Shown here one piece after another: positions 7,401 to 11,900 of a stretch of 11,900 nucleotides of DNA. This stretch comes from an uncultured Verrucomicrobiota bacterium (GTDB taxonomy: Bacteria > Verrucomicrobiota > Kiritimatiellia > RFP12 > UBA1067): NCBI GenBank assembly GCA_945487985.1, contig CALYTX010000019.1, forward strand, positions 1 to 11,900, in the 5' to 3' direction. The position numbers and the translations under genes are program-made. Every line of letters begins with the position of its first letter. The stretch's first letter is position 1. Under the pieces are notes generated by a model. It was given only the letters and a program-made list of their open reading frames with translations. It was not told the origin of the DNA and made no database searches.

Positions 7401-10400
7401 GCCGAAAGTCGGCGAAGCGGTTCCGTGGCTTTCCTATCTCGACCGCACGAGCGGCAATCCGCAGCCGTGGCGGTGGACCGTGCAGTGGCCTGAAACGGCG
7501 CCTGAGCTGAAGATCGGGCAAACCCTCACGACGGCCGAGAATGGTCTTCCCGAGATGTGGAATGCCAGCTCGATGGCGATTGTGTATCCGGACGAGAATG
7601 TCGAGCAGGTGGCATTGCTGTCCGATCCGACGGTTGCCCGGTCGGCCGACCTGGGCTTCAAATCCACGCAACTTGCGAATATCGGACTGAAGACGGGCCC
7701 TGGCGAGAAGTTGCAGGAAAACAAAGGCTTATACTATTTCCAGGGCGTTCCGCCGTCGCTATCGCGTCGTTTGTACATTGATCCGACGACTGATCGGCTT
7801 GTTCTCAAAGGCGAGAAGGAGTCGAATTCGGGCGGGGTAGAGCTCATTCACATCAACATCCTTACGGCGGAAGATGTCGCATCGATCCAGTCGCTTGTAG
7901 AGGATTTCAGCGCCGCGAGCGAATACAAGCTCTTTGTGGCGGCGCTCGAGACGCTTGCCGCGCTTGGTCCGGCGCGTCCGACGACGGTTGGAGAAGGTCT
8001 TCGCAACGGCAAGGCGGAAACGGTTGCCGTCTATTCTGCACCCGACCACTATGCGCTCACGGCCATGGGTGCGACCAACTGGGTGGTTGCCATCGAGAAT
8101 GATGCCACGAACGAGTTCTGCGCGGCGTCCAATCCGATTTCGATGCATGTGATGCGGGTTGTTCCCGAGTACTATGTCGGTCGGGTGGTCACGCGCGAAG
8201 ATCCCCTGAACATGTTGTCGCAAATGCTCGATGTCCATTATTCCGCGACATTCGGGGGCAAGGCGGGCGATTACGTATTCGAATGGCGCAAAGCGTTGCC
8301 GTCATCGAATGGAACGGTGCCGACGGCCTTTGACGACGAAGCCGTCTACCAGTTGAAGTTCGACTTGAGCGAGAGCAAGGGACTGACCAGCTTCACGATT
8401 GGCGGGCAGGGCGATACGCTTGCGAACATGGTCAATACGTATTACGCCTGCCGTTATCGTGCCGCCGACACGAATTCGCCTGCGTATGCGACGATGGGCG
8501 AGAAATGGTCGGAGTGGTCCAATCCGCCGGCGCTTGCCGAAGGCTGGGTGCAGCGGGTTCTCAACAATGTCACGCCCTTTACCCAGCGCATGACCGACCT
8601 GTACAACAACGAAGCGGAAACGGCCGTCAGTTGGATGCAGCAAGCCGGCAAGCCCTACACCGGCGACGTGGCGCTCAATCAGGAAAATCTCACCTCGGTC
8701 GGTCTGATCGAGTTGTACCGGACGGTATTGAACAAGGCCGAATCGATGAGCCTTCTGCAAGGCGAGAACAACCACGCGGCGAATCAGCAGTTGCTGCTGG
8801 CGGTCGAGCGTCTGGCCGATTTGTACAAACTGCTGGGCGACGAGGCGTATGCCGATGCGGCCAACCCGACGATTGGCTTCGGCTCCAATTTCGGCGAAAT
8901 CGAAGCGGGGCTGGGCATCGACTACGGTTCGGCGTCGTCTTCGCTCTTTGCCTTCGACAATCAGGTGCCGTCGCTGCTCGACGAGGAACTGTCGCTGTTG
9001 CGCGGCCGCTCCTGCGTCAATGCGCCCGGCAATACGATCGGGCCGTATTACAATCGACTTGTCTGGAATTTCACCAAAGGCATTACCGCCGGCGAAGTCG
9101 CGTATGCGGTCAACTACAACATTTCCGGCCATCAGGTCTCCACGATCGACGAAACGGTGGCGGCGGAGCTTTATCCGCAAGGACATGGCGATGCGTACGG
9201 GCATTATCTATCCGCCCTGCAAGGATGGTATCGGCTTTTGCGCAACCCCTATTTTAGCTGGGGCGAGCCGGCGATGGGCGAAATGAATATTGCCGACAAT
9301 GTGGTCAATGTCGATTACTACGATGAGGCTAAATTTGCCGAAACGGCTGCGGCGCTGGCGAGGACGGCGGCGCGGACTGCCGAATTGACGGCGCTCAAAG
9401 CTTGGCGCGATACATCCGCCGACACGGTCGGGCGCGGCTATCTCGATTCGGATGCCGACAATGCTTTTGGCTATGGCGAATGGGCCAGTCGCGGCGCCTT
9501 TGGCGCGCTCTGCAACTGGGCGGTTGCCAACTCGCTGTTGCCAGAAGCGCAAAGTGCCGATGAGAATGGCGAACTCTATGCCGACCAAGGACTTTTGCAT
9601 ATCGATCGCGGGACGGTTTCAGGGATTGGCGAGCTGGTATCGGCCGTCGAGTCGATTCAGCAGACGGTCGATCGTCTCGATGCAGGGATGAACCCGCTCG
9701 GAATGGACGAAAATGCGATTGCGTTCGACCTTACGCCGCTCGGTTCGTCGGCGGACAGCACCCATTACGAGCAAATTCGCGAACGGGCCAAAGTTGCCTT
9801 CCGGAATGCCCGGAGCATTCTCGACCGCGCGCAGGAATACTCCAATCGGTTGCGGATGATCGAAGAATCGCGTGCCGGCATCGTCGACAATCTCGACGCG
9901 ATGGAAGGGGATCTTACTGCCGAGCTGATTGCCATTTACGGGCGGCCTTATACGGACGACGTCGGTCCCGGCAAAACGTATCCCAGCGATTATTACGGAC
10001 CCGATCTCTACCATTACATGTGGATGGATACGGCCGCATACGGGCTTACGTCCGTGGAGGATACGAAGGTTCAAACGAACATCTTTTTCAAGATCAACGG
10101 CTACCTCAAAAACGATGATGTCCAGGCGATTTCCCCAGATTCCGTTACCGTCGCTTCGTCGAATATTCTTAAGTATTCGCTCTCCGCGAACGGGCTGGTC
10201 GTCAAGCCCGACAACATCAAGGGCGAGCGCCCTGCGTCGGGCGAAATCCAGCTTGCGTATGCCGATTTCTTGAGCGCTTACAGTCTGTTCACCCGCTCGA
10301 TTAGCGGCTACAATCTTCAGCGTGAGAACATGCAGGCGGAATGGAATTTGCTGCAAGCCCAGGCGAAGGCGGCGGCTGTCCTGAAGAAGACCAGCGACAA

Positions 10401-11900
10401 GGTCTATGGCAACAGCGGACTTGTGCAGTACATCAAACAAATTGCCATAGAGAAGGGGGTGCTTGTCGGCGTTGGCGCCTTTTTGCGTCAAACTGAAATA
10501 GGAATTGCCGCCAACGGACAGATTCAAGGCAATATCGGTTTGGCGACTACATTGGCCATTGATGGCGTGAAATCCGCCATAGTCGGTCCGCTTCTCATTG
10601 CAAATCTGGCTCTGCAAAGTTTGAAATGCGTGTTTGAAGGCGATCTCGCTAGGTTAGAGGAAGAGATATCCTTGCTCAACCGCGAAATGTCGTCGGCGAG
10701 CCAGACCTATTCGTATGTCGTCGGCCGGGTCGGCGGCTGGGAGAAACTCATTTCCTCGTCGCAGGGTGTCAATTCGTCCCTGGGTTCAGTTTCGACCGCA
10801 CTGACGGCGTTGCAGTCTGCGCAGGAGAAGGTTTCGCAAGTTATCCAAAAGGGCAGAGGCATCATGGAAACGCGCGAACTGGTCCGTCAGCAAGCGGTCA
10901 ACAACATTGCCAAGATGCGCTACAACGACACGTTTTTCCGGAAATTGCGCAATGAAGCGCTGACGAAGTACGAAAGCGCCTTCCGGATTGCCCAGATTTA
11001 CGCCTTTTTGGCGGCGAAGGCGTATGCCTACGAGACGGGATCTTCGTTCGCTCCCGGTACGCCCGGCGAAGAATTGTTGCGTCAGATTGTCGGCGCCCGT
11101 TCGTTGGGCGAAGTCGACGGCGACGGCAATCCGATTGACGGCGGCGTCGGCGATTCGGGATTGGCGGGCGCGCTCGCGAAGCTCGATGCGAATTGGGCTA
11201 CGGCGAAGACGCAGCTCGGCATCAACAATCCGCAATCGTACGCAAGCTGGTTCTCGCTCCGTCACGGTCTGTTCCGGATTCTGCCGAATGAATTGGGCGA
11301 TAATGCTTGGCAGAAGGAACTGGCGAAATATTGGTGCGACGATATCCGAAACAATTCCGAATTCGTTCGCTACTGCCAGCCGTTTGTTTCGCAATTCGGT
11401 CTTGCGGACAGCGAGCCCGGCTTGATCATTCCATTTGAAACGACGATCGACTTTGCGAAGAATCTCTTCGGCAAGGATTTGGCTTTCGAGGATGCGCAAT
11501 TCGATTCGTCTTGGTATGCGACGAAGATCAGTGCGGCCGGCGTCTGGTTCGAGGGGTACAACGAGAAGCGCGCGGGCTACACGGGCGCGAGTGCGTTTTC
11601 GACCACTCCGAACGTCTATCTTGTTCCCGTCGGCATTGACAAAATGCGCGAACCCGGCTCGGACGGAGAAACGGTTTCCGAATTCACGGTTGTCGACCAG
11701 ACCGTTCCCGTGCCCCATGCGCTCAGCGCGGCCGAGGTTACGGAAGCCAATCGACTTCCGCTGTATACCGATGGCGAATTTGGCGGAGCCGATGCGGTTA
11801 CGCGCATCCGCCGTCATCCGTCGTTCCGCGCCTATTTTGGTGACACGGGAGAACAACCGAACGATACGGCGCTGGATGCGATGCGGCTTACGGGGCGCAG
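4405..11900 (+). CDS. Gene E: giant exported LamG-containing protein, 3' end outside window
   Basis: I read frame 1 from the ATG at 4405 to the last base and found no stop: 2,498 complete codons (roughly 275 kDa), still open. Residues 1-22 are a signal peptide (MSIRFREILSIVAIAAIQLAGA). Residues ~25-600 are beta-rich, with GPYLYQHKGLYSY (~332) and VYWMEVDRQGVSWPFEVDEY (~372-391). Residues ~612-778 are a LamG/concanavalin-like domain (LVFDSPSAYVELPAR ... AIMFWTRPF ... WRYVALSWD). Residues ~850-1160 include VGFNPNEEHAFIE, DRKGQVWAR and GLPEMWNASS. From ~1390 it becomes largely helical, with QGHGDAYGHYL (1592-1602), an EF-hand-like loop (1681-1692), coiled coils (~1740-1850 and ~2080-2175) and a hydrophobic stretch (2043-2077). 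These signatures agree with my recollection of a family of very large uncharacterised PVC proteins. I recall those ending with WLLIIPGG and SDIKLFFQTY motifs, so the true stop is probably 50-150 codons beyond the window. The function is unknown; it may be a surface assembly, adhesin or toxin-like. Confidence 0.9.
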   Translation, partial: MSIRFREILSIVAIAAIQLAGASGKPVYSLSSPGATPLYVPMHGEALDPQCEAWAVTNAFVALAAGAYDRDACEEMFESARETDPAAPVRTLESAVAGFPAERNKPLYYLGDKLLAPDGVDWDATYEVFTKTEGIQDNFLFDTKNKAVYIIRGETSQFFWVTSGVDGVPVTNSYVIVASPVSGERPKNIFWTDTRYGGRTVDLTGKFVELYGPSNILTKVMGKESTGVTNGDQESYREVVLSGLYVDDASGRKTLYAAGELQGQVVMVYYDSATRERIVDVQTIEVSRPQTDIRYATVGAELKPSGRGYNIVGLTASPTQLEESDGDDKGPYLYQHKGLYSYSPKNGSVFALRPTDDTTRNQTQVYWMEVDRQGVSWPFEVDEYLVGWPEDAVKFLRSDLPAMPGRGIQIPENYAAEIMKWQEDLGDVVNHAREVGSDGFVTYGPGRSLLKITGDDNIWFLPVESILRTDSSWFDLSVETLARVGTLVGLRGGSVSGLAEGRKLAVDASIPGYIYEPQSSPVWNPEIYSESGTASDDFPSVIYPVTASLDSSVTNRMEVWWSSRVQLEGMSQSLTVPALPQVYRIDWPKTEEAAQIVLASQLGSAGVSIFCDGASLVFDSPSAYVELPARRYFGEKAGAIMFWTRPFDETAVGKDSALLSFRGTNGVECIALDIVDKQFVASIGTECLKIAGADCDEWRYVALSWDESKVDFFVQGGETSATETMPMTDSMKEMLSSTFGECRIGASAAGGKTAAPMRVLDQIQTWNRSMTLGEVRSHAAFWTTGNESGLTFFLPILRDSDDLVANGSTNDRQVHELVLGATLRAVDCLKDEPGAPHAASTYIQSDHTPILYRQNDATQVGFNPNEEHAFIETKDEGHVVWALRSDLNDAGTTTHSRPGVLVSYDKDGVRKMKYLHVVPTNELYSAFADSCTVGRQLPGPKPLLMFDNPWLAETFWDSQAKPPYRDRKGQVWARCAGAFDIYMYYAQQETFDWPEGIPAPKVGEAVPWLSYLDRTSGNPQPWRWTVQWPETAPELKIGQTLTTAENGLPEMWNASSMAIVYPDENVEQVALLSDPTVARSADLGFKSTQLANIGLKTGPGEKLQENKGLYYFQGVPPSLSRRLYIDPTTDRLVLKGEKESNSGGVELIHINILTAEDVASIQSLVEDFSAASEYKLFVAALETLAALGPARPTTVGEGLRNGKAETVAVYSAPDHYALTAMGATNWVVAIENDATNEFCAASNPISMHVMRVVPEYYVGRVVTREDPLNMLSQMLDVHYSATFGGKAGDYVFEWRKALPSSNGTVPTAFDDEAVYQLKFDLSESKGLTSFTIGGQGDTLANMVNTYYACRYRAADTNSPAYATMGEKWSEWSNPPALAEGWVQRVLNNVTPFTQRMTDLYNNEAETAVSWMQQAGKPYTGDVALNQENLTSVGLIELYRTVLNKAESMSLLQGENNHAANQQLLLAVERLADLYKLLGDEAYADAANPTIGFGSNFGEIEAGLGIDYGSASSSLFAFDNQVPSLLDEELSLLRGRSCVNAPGNTIGPYYNRLVWNFTKGITAGEVAYAVNYNISGHQVSTIDETVAAELYPQGHGDAYGHYLSALQGWYRLLRNPYFSWGEPAMGEMNIADNVVNVDYYDEAKFAETAAALARTAARTAELTALKAWRDTSADTVGRGYLDSDADNAFGYGEWASRGAFGALCNWAVANSLLPEAQSADENGELYADQGLLHIDRGTVSGIGELVSAVESIQQTVDRLDAGMNPLGMDENAIAFDLTPLGSSADSTHYEQIRERAKVAFRNARSILDRAQEYSNRLRMIEESRAGIVDNLDAMEGDLTAELIAIYGRPYTDDVGPGKTYPSDYYGPDLYHYMWMDTAAYGLTSVEDTKVQTNIFFKINGYLKNDDVQAISPDSVTVASSNILKYSLSANGLVVKPDNIKGERPASGEIQLAYADFLSAYSLFTRSISGYNLQRENMQAEWNLLQAQAKAAAVLKKTSDKVYGNSGLVQYIKQIAIEKGVLVGVGAFLRQTEIGIAANGQIQGNIGLATTLAIDGVKSAIVGPLLIANLALQSLKCVFEGDLARLEEEISLLNREMSSASQTYSYVVGRVGGWEKLISSSQGVNSSLGSVSTALTALQSAQEKVSQVIQKGRGIMETRELVRQQAVNNIAKMRYNDTFFRKLRNEALTKYESAFRIAQIYAFLAAKAYAYETGSSFAPGTPGEELLRQIVGARSLGEVDGDGNPIDGGVGDSGLAGALAKLDANWATAKTQLGINNPQSYASWFSLRHGLFRILPNELGDNAWQKELAKYWCDDIRNNSEFVRYCQPFVSQFGLADSEPGLIIPFETTIDFAKNLFGKDLAFEDAQFDSSWYATKISAAGVWFEGYNEKRAGYTGASAFSTTPNVYLVPVGIDKMREPGSDGETVSEFTVVDQTVPVPHALSAAEVTEANRLPLYTDGEFGGADAVTRIRRHPSFRAYFGDTGEQPNDTALDAMRLTGR
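6238..6738 (+). other. LamG/concanavalin A-like domain in gene E
   Basis: Residues ~612-778 follow the LamG jelly-roll order. The opening strand is DGASLVFDSPSAYVELPAR. Next come the fold-defining AIMFWTRPF strand, the ALLSF strand, EWRYVALSWDESKVDFFV, which matches the usual W-x-x-V/L-A-x-x-W/Y-D strand pair, and the closing MRVLDQIQTWNRSMTLGEVRSH, matching I-D-E-V-x-I-Y-N-R-A-L-S-x-x-E-I. This fold typically binds carbohydrate or protein ligands. I do not see an obvious calcium site. Confidence 0.75.
9445..9480 (+). other. EF-hand-like calcium loop in gene E
   Basis: Residues 1681-1692 read D-S-D-A-D-N-A-F-G-Y-G-E. They have acidic ligands at positions 1, 3, 5 and 12 and a hydrophobic residue at position 8, the spacing of a canonical 12-residue calcium loop, although position 6 is Asn instead of Gly. 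It sits between helical segments (ALKAWRD before, EWASRGAFGALCNW after). Confidence 0.5.
10264..11040 (+). other. Long helical and coiled-coil region with hydrophobic core segment, gene E
   Basis: Residues ~1954-2212 are almost entirely helix-forming, with few prolines. They run QRENMQAEWNLLQAQAKAAA, then the hydrophobic stretch GNIGLATTLAIDGVKSAIVG and PLLIANLALQSL (2043-2077). A heptad-like DLARLEEEISLLNREMSSAS follows, then further helices ending AFRIAQIYAFLAAKAYAYETG. This is the part of the protein best suited to forming a rod, stalk or channel. Confidence 0.6.

Noticed and set aside
8302..10617. Further long minus-strand frames (8302-9204 and 9619-10617) and a plus-strand frame at 8505-9257
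   Set aside because: All lie inside gene E in other frames; the gene E frame carries the QGHGDAYGHYL motif and the calcium loop in the same span.
10786..11856. 356-codon open frame on the minus strand
   Set aside because: Antisense shadow of gene E; no SD, no recognisable motif, Arg-rich composition.

Overview
The window is a single-strand, co-directional cluster of five protein-coding genes, all on the + strand. Base composition is moderately GC-rich, and spacing is almost nil. Every gene starts with a recognisable Sec-type signal peptide, so the locus encodes exported proteins only. I see no enzymes of central metabolism, tRNA, rRNA, CRISPR array or transposase. The sequence styles point to the PVC superphylum, most likely Verrucomicrobiota, Kiritimatiellota or Lentisphaerota. 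These styles are DxDxDGxxNxxE calcium loops followed by YLAGTDP and an RFYRV-type ending, a QPGWN...PV domain, an HPDHDG module and a very large LamG-containing protein. The lineage is an inference from recalled family features, not from a search.

Layout. Bases 1-73 hold no gene I can support. A strong sigma70-type promoter (TTGACA, 18 bp, TATCAT with an extended TGn element) lies at 74-103, followed by a Shine-Dalgarno and gene A (139-1017), a secreted beta-domain protein with two calcium-binding loops. Gene B (1017-1409) is a small exported protein coupled to A by TAATG. Gene C (1406-3217) overlaps B by ATGA and is a 603-residue exported multidomain beta protein. Gene D (3232-4374) is an exported tail-fibre-like protein: an N-terminal PRQRL...VPFA domain, a repetitive shaft and a C-terminal phage tail-collar domain. 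Gene E starts at 4405 and stays open to the last base of the window (at least 2,498 codons, no stop). It is a giant exported protein with a LamG/concanavalin-like domain and long helical regions, and it fills 63% of the window.

How the genes may work together. One promoter, four tight junctions and shared export signals suggest a single operon making a secreted or cell-surface assembly: a giant structural or effector protein, a trimeric fibre or adhesin, and three smaller accessory proteins. The function is unknown. The most provocative reading, offered as a hypothesis only, is that the C-terminal third of the giant protein has the same order of elements as the A subunit of Tc toxin complexes: a hydrophobic helical stretch, a coiled coil, a helix ending in AYxxExG, then a beta-rich end domain. 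The downstream sequence (end of gene E and whatever follows) lies outside the window and is the most informative missing piece.
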